The position numbers and the translations under genes were made by a program. Shown piece by piece: positions 27,640 to 35,909 of a stretch of 64,000 bases of DNA. The first letter of the stretch is position 1; the number at the start of each line of letters is the position of its first letter. Source of the stretch: an uncultured Acetatifactor sp. (GTDB lineage Bacteria; Bacillota; Clostridia; Lachnospirales; Lachnospiraceae); assembly GCA_910577235.1 (NCBI GenBank), contig CAJTMX010000022.1, positions 4,858 to 68,857 on the forward strand, read 5' to 3'. The notes beneath the pieces were generated by a model. The model worked only from the letters and a program-made list of their open reading frames with translations. It was not told where the DNA came from and searched no databases.

Positions 27640-28041
27640 CAGCACAAATCAAAGTCTTTTTGACAGTTCTGGCCCCTTTTACAGACGTAATACGCTCTGT
27701 CGGCGTTGCTGAGAACGTGCTCTTGCGGAGAAAATAGCCTCCTTAGTCCCTCCGGTACCCCTCTATATTATATGGCCGGATTCAGCGCTGACACTGGCGC
27801 TGGCTATGACAGGATACTCCCGGTCTGTGGGAACACACTCACAACAGGATTGCCGCTCCGATGAAGAGATCTTTACATGGGGCAACACAAGTAATATTCA
27901 TTCCTCAGCGAATTACCCCGTGGGTTTGGGGGAATACGGCAGTATGTTCATTATTCTGGACACATCCCTGGATCATAGTTTCGCTGGTGAACACCCTCAT
28001 GGAAAATTCCGGTGAAACTCCCCTGCTGGACATTCGCCCTT
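27640..28041. other. Gene-free interval, possible decayed sequence
   Basis: This stretch has the base composition of coding DNA, and frames of up to about 70 codons exist on the plus strand (27806-28015, 27861-28067), but none has a ribosome binding site or recognisable motif. I see no repeats or hairpins of note. It may be decayed coding sequence. Confidence 0.4.
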
Positions 28042-28341
28042 TCACTCCACATGCAGGATATTCATAAATCCGGTGATGGTAAAGACTTCCCGGACGCTCT
28101 CGTTGGCTCCCCGGACCGTCAGCCTGCCCTCCCGGCCTATCATCCTCTTGTGGGCCGTCAGCAATACCCGCAGGCCCGCGGAGGAGATATACTGTAGCGG
28201 CGTAAGATCCAGCACCAGCTCACGTTCATCCGTCAGTTCCTCCCCCAGCGCTTTTTCCAGCTGGGGGGAGGTCATGGTATCCAATCTGCCTTCTAACTGT
28301 AGTACTAATTTATCCTGTTCCTTTCGTTTTGATATATTCAT
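28042..28341 (-). CDS. STAS-domain anti-sigma factor antagonist
   Basis: Starting at the ATG at 28341, behind GGAGG, the protein has 99 residues and is a single STAS domain. The phosphorylatable Ser is in LQYISSAGLRVLLTAHK. RsbV/SpoIIAA-type proteins bind and free a partner from an RsbW-like kinase when dephosphorylated. It is the last gene of the long minus-strand cluster, whose 1118-residue protein carries both a SpoIIE-type phosphatase and an RsbW-like ATPase, so a full partner switch is present in one cluster. No sigma factor gene is in the cluster. Confidence 0.9.
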   Translation of the reverse strand: MNISKRKEQDKLVLQLEGRLDTMTSPQLEKALGEELTDERELVLDLTPLQYISSAGLRVLLTAHKRMIGREGRLTVRGANESVREVFTITGFMNILHVE

Positions 28342-28373
28342 GATGTTCCTCCCTGCGTGTCTCGCTCCGATTT

Positions 28374-28649
28374 TTATTCTGCGTCTTCCCATGGGGGTTT
28401 TCTGGGAAACCCCACATGGTAGGTCACTTTTTCCATGACCAACTCATGCTCACCGATCCTGTAACGCCCCAGAGACACGTCCCTTCCGATGATAACTCCC
28501 CGGGGATGGCTGTTTAGGCACCTATTGAGCAGTGCCGCCTGGGTTTCCCCGGTCTGCTCCGAAAAGGGGGCGTTGGGATCGATCCCTCCCACGGAAATCA
28601 GTTTCACATAACGGATTTCTTGCAGCGTGTCTTTTTCTCTGTCACGCAT
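28374..28649 (-). CDS. Small hypothetical cluster protein
   Basis: I take the ATG at 28649, which overlaps the end of the upstream gene by 8 bp and has GGGAAG upstream, giving 91 residues. The protein contains VKLISVGGIDPNAPFSEQTGETQAALLNRCL and a Gly-rich beta segment RGVIIGRDVSLGRYRIGEHELVMEKVTYHVGF. I do not recognise the family. The overlap suggests coupling to the DUF2589 protein, and the position before the STAS gene suggests a role in the same system. Confidence 0.65.
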   Translation of the reverse strand: MRDREKDTLQEIRYVKLISVGGIDPNAPFSEQTGETQAALLNRCLNSHPRGVIIGRDVSLGRYRIGEHELVMEKVTYHVGFPRKPPWEDAE

Positions 28650-29778
28650 CTGCCGCACTTCCCATGATCTCGCTGTACCGCGCCCTGGCATCCAGCATTT
28701 CCGCCTCCAGACTGTTCACGCGGCGCTGACTCTCCAGAAGGTTTTCCAGCGCTAATGCCAACTCCCCATAATAAGCCTCGCCATCGACATAAGCAGCCAC
28801 ATTGCCCCAATTATCCAGCGCTTTTAAGGCGAACGCATCCATCACTTTCTCCTGCCCCTGGCCGCCGTCCGCGAGCAGGCGTACCCGCTCGCCCGCCTCG
28901 TCCATAAAAGTCTCCCAGCACTGGCGCACGGTTTCCATTGCCCCGGAGTAGGCCAGCGCCTGTTGCCGCACCTGTTCGTCCTGTTCCGCCTTCTGCTCTC
29001 CGCCAGGATTTTGTCCTGTCAGGTCCTTTAATTCCTCCTGTAGTCTGGACATGTTTTCTCTGTATACATGGAGCTGGGCCGCGGCCCGTTTCCTGAGCAG
29101 CAGCAGACGGACTTCCAGTCCCTCCCTGGCGGCCCGCAGCCTTTTCTCCGTCCCCGCGATGCCCTGGCCAAGTTCCCTGCGGCGCTCCGCTCTGGCCTGG
29201 GCCTGCCCGGAAAGGACGCCGCCATTCTCATCCCGCAGAGAGCTGTCCACCAGCACAGGCGTCATATTTGCCGCCATCATGTCCAGCACCCTGGCCAGTC
29301 CTTCCGGCACGCCGTGGTTGGCGGCCCGGATATCCACATGGTACTTGGCGGAATTGTCGGTACTTCTGGTATTGGCCTGGTGGGCGCTGACATTGCCCGT
29401 GATGCCCACTTTCAGAGCGCCCGATTTCCCGCTGGCCCCGGCGCTCAGTTCCATGGCGGAGTCCCGGCGCTCGCTCTGCTTTACCTCAATATCAAAAAAG
29501 AGATTGACCTCATCTACCTGCAAATTGGGAATGGGCACCACTGCCAGCAGAGGGATATCCACCCGCATCTCCTCCATACTGCCGCCGTCTTCTCCCGGAA
29601 TGAATCTGTGATATCCAAAGGCCGCTGTGCGGGTCTTTCCCTCATGGTCAAAACCCACTTTTCTGATAAAATCCGCGGTGGACTCCGCCAGTTGAATACT
29701 TGCATCCGCTGCCGCCCGAAGAGGCGCTCCCATGAGCTGGTCCATCTGTAGTCCCGCAAACTGTTCCGCTATCGCCAT
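28642..29778 (-). CDS. DUF2589 protein with coiled-coil tail
   Basis: The 378-residue protein starts with the DUF2589 pattern: LMGAPLRAAADASIQLAESTADFIRKVGF, then VDIPLLAVVPIPNLQVDEVNLFFDIEV. Residues of about 200-370 are largely alpha-helical and charged, consistent with coiled coil. It has no signal peptide. DUF2589 has no known function. A second member is at 33249-34049, on the other side of the 1118-residue fusion, so the two frame it. Fits with the same operon (83 bp gap to the fusion). Confidence 0.75.
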   Translation of the reverse strand: MAIAEQFAGLQMDQLMGAPLRAAADASIQLAESTADFIRKVGFDHEGKTRTAAFGYHRFIPGEDGGSMEEMRVDIPLLAVVPIPNLQVDEVNLFFDIEVKQSERRDSAMELSAGASGKSGALKVGITGNVSAHQANTRSTDNSAKYHVDIRAANHGVPEGLARVLDMMAANMTPVLVDSSLRDENGGVLSGQAQARAERRRELGQGIAGTEKRLRAAREGLEVRLLLLRKRAAAQLHVYRENMSRLQEELKDLTGQNPGGEQKAEQDEQVRQQALAYSGAMETVRQCWETFMDEAGERVRLLADGGQGQEKVMDAFALKALDNWGNVAAYVDGEAYYGELALALENLLESQRRVNSLEAEMLDARARYSEIMGSAADA

Positions 29779-29861
29779 AATATTCCTCCTGCTAAATCAA
29801 ATCAATGCGCGATGGCTCTAAAGGACAGAGTCCTCGCATATACCCTTCAATCCCACAATAT

Positions 29862-32800
29862 TTATAAGTTTTTCCGTATCCGCAGGATGTTTTTTCCCTC
29901 CTTATACTCGTAAGAGACTTCATCCATGCTCTGCCTGACCATATATATTCCCAGACCGCCCGGCTGCCTTTCCTCCGCTCCCAGCGTTATATCCGGGTCC
30001 GCGCTCCCCAGAGGATCGAAGGGAACTCCCCTGTCCGTAAAAGTGATGACCACGGAAAGAGGCTCCTCTGTCACCTCCACCTGTACCGCAGCAATGCCTG
30101 GTTCCGGGCGATACGCGTATTTGGCGATATTGCCAAACAATTCGTCTATGGCGATATCAATCTGCGTCCGGGCCTTTGCCGGACAGCCCCACGTCTCCAG
30201 ATACCCGTCCACAAATTCCGTGACTTTCTCAATATTTTCCACAACGGCGTCCACTGCCAATGTCTTTTTCTCCGTCCCCATGCCCGCGTCCTCCTGCCGC
30301 ACAGGTTCCGGTCCTCTGTATTCCAGACAGAGCATGGTGATGTCGTCAAACTGAGGAGCCTGGCCCACAAATGCATCGATATCTTCCTTCACCGCAGGGA
30401 GCAGCTCCGCAGGTTTCCTGCCGGAATGCCGCCGGAGGATCTCCGCCAGTCTATCCGTGCCATAGAGTCTGTTGTCCTGATCCGTGGCCTCCGTCACTCC
30501 GTCCGTATACTGAAAGAGTTTGTCCCCCGGTGCCAGCCGCATACTGCCCGACTGATACGCCATGCCCTTCAGGCCCGCCAGCACGAACCCCGGACTCACC
30601 GGCCAGGGTTGAAAAACACCGCCCCGCCTACAGATAAAAGGCGTCTCATGTCCGGCGTTCACATAACACAGTTCCCCCGTCTCCAGGTCCAGTACAGCCT
30701 CAAAGGCAGTGATAAACAGTCCCTCGCTGTTGGACTCGCACAGCAGATCATTCATTCTGGCGAACACCTCACCCAGATCCCTTCCCGGCAATGTGTGGTC
30801 CTTGATCAACGTCTTTCCGATCACCATGAACAGTGCCGCCGGAACCCCTTTGCCGGACACGTCCGCCATAACCACGGCCAGATGCTTTTCATCCACCAGA
30901 AAGAAATCATAGAAGTCCCCTCCCACCTCTCTGGCCGGATTCATGGACGCATAGATGTCCAGCTCTTTTCTGCCGGGAAACGCGGGAAAAATGCAGGGGA
31001 GCATGGAGGACTGAATGTGGGTGGCAACATCCAGTTCCGCCCCTATGCGCTCCTTCTCCGCCATGACCCGGGACAGCTTTTGTATATAGTCCCGCAGCTC
31101 CACGCTCATCTTTCCGAAAGATCCGGCCAGTTCCTCAATCTCATCGCCGGTATGTATATCCGGGCAAAAAGCCCCCCCTTTCTCCAAACCGCTCACCAGC
31201 TCCTTGGCCGCCCGGTTTAACTGCCGCACCGGATTTATGATATTTCCCCTGATAAATCCATAGAAAAATAACATGGAGAAAAGCGTCACCCCGGCTACGC
31301 TGCATATAATGATACACAGAAAGCGCGCCAACTCCTTTTCCAGCTCCGGCACCGACATATCCACCCCCACCACTGCCACGGGATCTCCCGCGCTGTCAAA
31401 GACCGGGCAGAAGGCAGACGCGATATAGCCGTATGCGTCGTCATCGGTTATGGATATTTTCTCCGGAGGATTTTGCCTGAAAATCTGCCGCACCGCCTCC
31501 TTTCCCCCCGCCATATATTCTTCATGCCACCCCAGAGGACAGGCCCCCTCTTCGTGTTCCGCATCCCATATATAGACCAGATCATCCTCGCAGGGGACGA
31601 ACACATAATAATATTTTAGGTCGGTCTGTCTCTGAGACGCGTTGAGAAATTGTTGCACCTGCCGATAATACGCGTCCTCCTGACCGGTTTCCAGATAGGA
31701 GAGCACTCTGTCACCGTCAATATATTCGGCGGCTGTCCGGGCATAGGAGAAAGCAATCCTGTTATATTCCTCCAATTTCTCCCGCAGATACTGTATGCCC
31801 ACGGACAGACAAGTACTCAACATCAGCAGCACCGCCAGAAGGGACAGTCCTCCCAGCGCCTTCCCTGCCAGCCTGTTATGCCCCTTTCCCCTGCCGCCTC
31901 CTTTGCCGGATAAAAATCTGCGGGCGCGGGAGACAAAATGGGCCGCGCCAATGGAGATCACGCTTATACAGGCACCCAAAAGCAGGGTGTGGTGAACCGG
32001 CAACACCTGGGTCCCCCGCAGGATATAGAGAAACAGATTGGTGCTGAACGTCACCAACACCCAGTGTATACAATAGATGGCATTCACATTGCGGCTGATC
32101 TCTCCCGCCCAGGATAAAGCTTTCTCCGGCAGGCATCCTGCCGCCATATGGCAGATCCCAAGAATTCCCACTGCCGCCGCCATACCGGCCAGACAATCCC
32201 ACGTGGAAATATGGTAATAACAGTTCTGCCCCTCTCCAAACATGCCCCATCCCCGGTAGATGCCCACGGCAAAATAAACTGCCGCTGCCAACGCTCCCAC
32301 CGTGGAAAACAATCTGTAAAACCTGTTTTTATTCTTCACATACCGCAGCCGTTTTCCGAACAGGTAACCGCTCACAGGTACCAGGAGCCAGTTCGTCACC
32401 GGAAAGTCTGAGACGACCATGCCCGCCCCGTCCTCCGTGCCGATAAAATATCCCATAAAGATATTGGCTGCGGGACTTCCCATATCGGTTCCGCCGAGCA
32501 GGGTGCCCGCCAGAGACAGGCCCAGGCAGAGCAGAAACATGCCTCTATCCGAGACTCGCAGCCTGATGAGCAGAGCCATCAGCAGCATGGCGAGAGAGGC
32601 AAATTGCAGAATATCGTTGCCCAGCACCCTGTAAGCCAACGGCGCAATGTATTTTTCACGATTCCCGGTGATCCCATAGCCCATCAAAAAGGGGATCAGA
32701 AAACGGCATATATTCAGCAGATATCCGGTCACGCCGATGCGTATACCACGGCGGGCATATTCCCCCGGTGTGTCGCGGGAGGTGTACGCCATGCCGACGC

Positions 32801-33218
32801 CCATGGCAAACATGAACAGGGGGGCGCTCAAGGGGCCTCCGATCACCGTGTCAAACAGATAGGGGATTCCCCCTGCCAGCAACGGCTCCGGTGTGCATTC
32901 TATGACGCAGTGTATAAACGCCAGTGAAAAAACGCATATGGCTTTGGCCAGATCAAGCTCCCGCTGCCTTCCACTGTTGACTGTATTTGTCGAAAAAATT
33001 CTATCCAAAAACTTCATGACTCTTCTCCGCTGCCGTCCTTTCTTTCCCGCTGCAAAACAGATATCCGTGACAGCCACATCCTCCACAAACAACATCCTGC
33101 CGTCCGGCGGCTGCTCCAGAAACAGCCGCAGATTCATCTCACACGCAAGCTGCCCCTCCCGGGTAAGGATCTCCCTGTACAGTTTTTTCCGCTCTGCCAC
33201 CCTTTTTCTCTTTCTCAT
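29862..33218 (-). CDS. Acyltransferase-like/sensor/SpoIIE/RsbW fusion protein
   Basis: The 1118-residue protein joins several parts. About 85-435: ten or so membrane helices resembling the DUF1624/heparan-alpha-glucosaminide acetyltransferase or acyltransferase-3 type (RELDLAKAICVFSLAFIH). About 455-640: a helix pair around an extracellular CACHE-like domain. About 655-720: HAMP. About 740-965: SpoIIE/PP2C phosphatase with metal acids in EVGGDFYDFF, ADVSGKG, YTDGVTEA and FDDITML. About 985-1118: RsbW-like ATPase with DELFGNIAKYA and GGLGIYMV. A second possible start is at 33017 (GGAG in front), which would drop 67 residues. I infer a membrane sensor that sets the phosphorylation state of the STAS protein at 28042. 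Confidence 0.8.
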   Translation of the reverse strand: MRKRKRVAERKKLYREILTREGQLACEMNLRLFLEQPPDGRMLFVEDVAVTDICFAAGKKGRQRRRVMKFLDRIFSTNTVNSGRQRELDLAKAICVFSLAFIHCVIECTPEPLLAGGIPYLFDTVIGGPLSAPLFMFAMGVGMAYTSRDTPGEYARRGIRIGVTGYLLNICRFLIPFLMGYGITGNREKYIAPLAYRVLGNDILQFASLAMLLMALLIRLRVSDRGMFLLCLGLSLAGTLLGGTDMGSPAANIFMGYFIGTEDGAGMVVSDFPVTNWLLVPVSGYLFGKRLRYVKNKNRFYRLFSTVGALAAAVYFAVGIYRGWGMFGEGQNCYYHISTWDCLAGMAAAVGILGICHMAAGCLPEKALSWAGEISRNVNAIYCIHWVLVTFSTNLFLYILRGTQVLPVHHTLLLGACISVISIGAAHFVSRARRFLSGKGGGRGKGHNRLAGKALGGLSLLAVLLMLSTCLSVGIQYLREKLEEYNRIAFSYARTAAEYIDGDRVLSYLETGQEDAYYRQVQQFLNASQRQTDLKYYYVFVPCEDDLVYIWDAEHEEGACPLGWHEEYMAGGKEAVRQIFRQNPPEKISITDDDAYGYIASAFCPVFDSAGDPVAVVGVDMSVPELEKELARFLCIIICSVAGVTLFSMLFFYGFIRGNIINPVRQLNRAAKELVSGLEKGGAFCPDIHTGDEIEELAGSFGKMSVELRDYIQKLSRVMAEKERIGAELDVATHIQSSMLPCIFPAFPGRKELDIYASMNPAREVGGDFYDFFLVDEKHLAVVMADVSGKGVPAALFMVIGKTLIKDHTLPGRDLGEVFARMNDLLCESNSEGLFITAFEAVLDLETGELCYVNAGHETPFICRRGGVFQPWPVSPGFVLAGLKGMAYQSGSMRLAPGDKLFQYTDGVTEATDQDNRLYGTDRLAEILRRHSGRKPAELLPAVKEDIDAFVGQAPQFDDITMLCLEYRGPEPVRQEDAGMGTEKKTLAVDAVVENIEKVTEFVDGYLETWGCPAKARTQIDIAIDELFGNIAKYAYRPEPGIAAVQVEVTEEPLSVVITFTDRGVPFDPLGSADPDITLGAEERQPGGLGIYMVRQSMDEVSYEYKEGKNILRIRKNL

Positions 33219-33248
33219 ATGCCCGTTATCCCCGGCCTGTGTGTTCTC

Positions 33249-34049
33249 CTAACGATAGTCTTTTTCCAGGCCAAACTCTATCTCCCGGTTCATAATCTTC
33301 TCCTGATATTCCATGATGCGGTTGGCAATGTTTGCCTGCGCCATCAGGTACTTGTCCCTGTCAAACTCCCGGGTCATCTCCGCAAAAGCCTCCCTGCCGA
33401 TCTGCTCCATGCGCTCCTGCTGCGCGATCATATCCGTGATCTTCTGATACAGCTGTTTCAGTTTCTTGATCTTGGCCCTCAGGCCGGAAATCTCCTGCCA
33501 GATTTGTTTCTGGTCCTCGCTGCCCAGATTGCCGTCCACCGCCACCGGCGTGGAATCAAGCTTTTTGGCGATCTGATTGGCGCTGAGCATATCCGCCAGA
33601 CGCATGACGCCCTCCGTTGCCGGCAGGGAACCGATGCGCATTCTGTAGGAAACCCGGGGCAAAAAGTCGCTCTCCCTCTGTTCGGGGGAACAGATGCGGG
33701 CCATGACCACACATTCCCCGTTTTCTCCCCTCTCTACCCTAACTTCCGTGGAAAAGTCTATCTCCGCTTTCTCCACATTCAGATTCGCCATGGGGATGAT
33801 GGAGAGCAGCGGCACCTGCATCTGCAGATTGTCTATACTGTACCCCTCGTCCCCCTTCTGGCGCACCTGTTCATAGGCTATGTTCAGGTTTTCAAGCTGT
33901 ACAGTCTCCTCCGTGCCGCTTAAGCGCAGCACACCCATACTCTTTACGGTCTCCACCACCTGGGCGCGCAGCTGTTGGTCGGACCGCGCCAGCGCGCAGA
34001 GGGGCGCCCAGACCAGATCGTCCAGGGGTATGAAGTTGCTGTCCACCAT
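33249..34049 (-). CDS. DUF2589 protein, second copy
   Basis: The 266-residue protein shows LVWAPLCALARSDQQLRAQVVETVKS, then VPLLSIIPMANLNVEKAEIDFSTEV, the DUF2589 core, followed by a coiled-coil tail (from about residue 175). It lacks a signal peptide. It starts 16 bp after the stop of the amidase-lysozyme gene and ends 30 bp before the fusion gene. Similar in layout to the 378-residue copy but much diverged. Function unknown. Confidence 0.75.
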   Translation of the reverse strand: MVDSNFIPLDDLVWAPLCALARSDQQLRAQVVETVKSMGVLRLSGTEETVQLENLNIAYEQVRQKGDEGYSIDNLQMQVPLLSIIPMANLNVEKAEIDFSTEVRVERGENGECVVMARICSPEQRESDFLPRVSYRMRIGSLPATEGVMRLADMLSANQIAKKLDSTPVAVDGNLGSEDQKQIWQEISGLRAKIKKLKQLYQKITDMIAQQERMEQIGREAFAEMTREFDRDKYLMAQANIANRIMEYQEKIMNREIEFGLEKDYR

Positions 34050-34065
34050 AACGTTCTTCCCCCTG

Positions 34066-35175
34066 TCAGCTCATAAAGAGCGCGCTCTCCTCCTGTCTCC
34101 TTCGCACCAGCCCGGCCAGCACCTTTCCGCCGCCCTTGTTATACAGCAGCATCTTCTGCCCCACCGTGACGGCATCTCTGCCGGACACCAGTTTCCGCAG
34201 ATTTCCTTTTCCGCAGTTGTAGCAAAAGCTGGTCAGGGCGTCAAACATGTTCTGATTCAGAGGAAAGGAGATAGTCCCTTTTTCCAAGAATTCATTCACA
34301 TAGCCGGCGTATTTCTCCAGATCCTTTTTCAGAAGTTCTGCGGCCGCCTCCCGGGACGCCAGACGGTCCCCCGGTTTCACATCCTGGGTATGTCCGTATC
34401 CTATGGTCCATTTACCCGCCGGACACAGATAGGCTTCCAGACGGCAGCCCTCATAGCGTGCCACCATCTCCACACCCCGGTCAGAAATATGCAGCACGGC
34501 TGCTGTCTGAGCGCCCTGTATGGGAGCCGCCTCTGTCATAGCAGTAGTCTGAGCGCTCTTTTCGGGCATCATGCCCGGTGAGACCGCCGCCGGGGAAGTC
34601 TGCGCCGCCCGGCCCATAGCCGCGTTCACATCCCGCCGGAAACCGTCCATGGTATAGTCGCTCTGCAATCCCAACCACAGATGATCCGGGTCGCCGTGCC
34701 CCGACGCGATGCCCCTGGCATGTCCCTCCTTGTGGCTGACGATCACGCCGTCCGCCAGAGGGTCCAGAGAAAATTGCCCGCAGAGGAAAGCGAACAGTTC
34801 CACCGCCGTGTCATAAGTACGCTTTACCATTGCCAGAGCGCTCTCCCTGTCCGAACAGGTAAAGGACGCGCCTCCCGTATATTTGATACAGGCGGGTTCG
34901 CACATCTCCACACCGATATGGGTGTTGTTGGAACTGCCTCCCCCGTGCCAGCCCCGGTGATCCCAGGGCAGCGTCTGGTACACTTTTCCCGTGTTTCCGT
35001 CTATAAATGCGTGAACGCAGGCCCTGGACGCCTCCGGGCGGTTCCATTTGCGCACAAACACCTCCGCCGAGGGCTGGGGGCATCCCACGCTGTGCAGCAT
35101 CAGCCCTTTTACTGTAATCTTCCTCCCTCTCCTAAAACAGGGATTATCTGTCAAAATACACTCTACAATTTCCAT
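34066..35175 (-). CDS. Amidase_2 plus GH24 lysozyme fusion, phage-like
   Basis: The ATG at 35175 has GGAGAG in front and gives 369 residues. Residues 1-185 form an N-acetylmuramoyl-L-alanine amidase (His28 in LMLHSVG, HIGVEMCEP, HGDPDH). A Pro/Ala/Thr linker leads to a GH24 T4-type lysozyme from about 232, with catalytic Glu242 in RYEGCRLEAY and the GYGHT motif. Such two-headed wall-cutting enzymes are typical of phages. There is no signal peptide and no holin-like gene nearby, so it would act only after the membrane is breached. In this cluster it may release the helical proteins encoded upstream; that is inference. Confidence 0.87.
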   Translation of the reverse strand: MEIVECILTDNPCFRRGRKITVKGLMLHSVGCPQPSAEVFVRKWNRPEASRACVHAFIDGNTGKVYQTLPWDHRGWHGGGSSNNTHIGVEMCEPACIKYTGGASFTCSDRESALAMVKRTYDTAVELFAFLCGQFSLDPLADGVIVSHKEGHARGIASGHGDPDHLWLGLQSDYTMDGFRRDVNAAMGRAAQTSPAAVSPGMMPEKSAQTTAMTEAAPIQGAQTAAVLHISDRGVEMVARYEGCRLEAYLCPAGKWTIGYGHTQDVKPGDRLASREAAAELLKKDLEKYAGYVNEFLEKGTISFPLNQNMFDALTSFCYNCGKGNLRKLVSGRDAVTVGQKMLLYNKGGGKVLAGLVRRRQEESALFMS

Positions 35176-35189
35176 TGCCGTCTCTCCTC

Positions 35190-35729
35190 TCAGTCTCCTT
35201 TGTCCGCCGCAGCGCCGTTTATCTCCGAAAAGCCCGTTCCTTGCCGTTCCCAGACCATGGTATTTCCTATGCATAGCCCCAGATATTCCCGCAGAGCCTG
35301 CAGCACCTCCCGCAACGTTTCCAGATAGCCCTCCACATCTTTCAGGGCGTCGTTACCCAGCCTGTATCCGGCCAGTTCTCTCATTTCCTCAGCAAGCTGC
35401 GTGAGCAGAGCGCTGACAGGTTCGCAGAACGCCCCGTCCTCTTCTTTGAACTGCAGCAACTCCTCACTGCGTTTTCTAAATTTATTTTCCATGGAGGTAA
35501 AGGTCTCCCCGTTGATCTCCATGGTTTCCTCCACGTCCCTGCGCTGATCCCTCTTGAGATATTCCGGCGCGTGCCGAAACTCCGTCTCCGTCTGTATCAG
35601 CTTGCTGTAAGCCGCGTATAGCTCCAGGCCCACGGCTCCCAGCAGGATCGTAACCTGATTCTGGGCGCATTCTCTGGCAGGAACCAGAGCCGCCCGGTCC
35701 AATGCGTTTCTCAACTGTTCTCTCATCAT
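35190..35729 (-). CDS. Hypothetical helical cluster protein
   Basis: The 179-residue protein is largely alpha-helical and acidic (YAAYSKLIQTETEFRHAPEYLK, then EEMRELAGYRLGNDALKDVEGYLETLREVLQ). No signal peptide, no known motif. It starts just after the 33-bp tandem repeats, whose last unit lies 24 bp upstream, and precedes the amidase-lysozyme by 14 bp. I cannot assign a function; a chaperone or accessory protein for the helical toxin-like proteins is one thought. Confidence 0.65.
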   Translation of the reverse strand: MMREQLRNALDRAALVPARECAQNQVTILLGAVGLELYAAYSKLIQTETEFRHAPEYLKRDQRRDVEETMEINGETFTSMENKFRKRSEELLQFKEEDGAFCEPVSALLTQLAEEMRELAGYRLGNDALKDVEGYLETLREVLQALREYLGLCIGNTMVWERQGTGFSEINGAAADKGD

Positions 35730-35743
35730 TATCCCTTTCTATT

Positions 35744-35905
35744 TCAGTTCCGCATGTCCCCTGCAAACACCCGGTTTCGGTGATCCATGTCCCCTGCAAA
35801 CACCCGGTTTCGGTGATCCATGTTCCCTGCAAACACCGGATTTCGGTGATCCGCATCCCCACGCTCTGGCGTCCCCATATGGATCAGGGCGTTTTCCGGG
35901 CTCAT
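35744..35905 (-). CDS. Possible 53-residue repeat peptide
   Basis: An ATG at 35905, 4 bp after the stop of the metallopeptidase gene, opens a frame of 53 codons. Its second half consists of three near-identical 11-residue units, DHRNRVFAGDM, encoded by the tandem repeat. The ribosome binding site is poor. Because the repeat unit is 33 bp the frame is kept, which fits coding but does not prove it. Confidence 0.35.
   Translation of the reverse strand: MSPENALIHMGTPERGDADHRNPVFAGNMDHRNRVFAGDMDHRNRVFAGDMRN
35753..35851. repeat. Three 33-bp tandem repeats
   Basis: Units at 35753-35785, 35786-35818 and 35819-35851 are direct repeats; the first two are identical and the third differs at a few bases. 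On the minus strand each contains CACCGAAACCGGGTG, which can form a small hairpin, and GGGGACATG, which looks like a ribosome binding site and start. It lies in the leader of the hypothetical gene at 35729. Confidence 0.85.
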
Positions 35906-35909
35906 GCCG

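Noticed and set aside
29068..29751. 227-codon plus-strand frame opposite the DUF2589 gene
   Set aside because: Shadow of the GC-rich minus-strand gene; no ribosome binding site.
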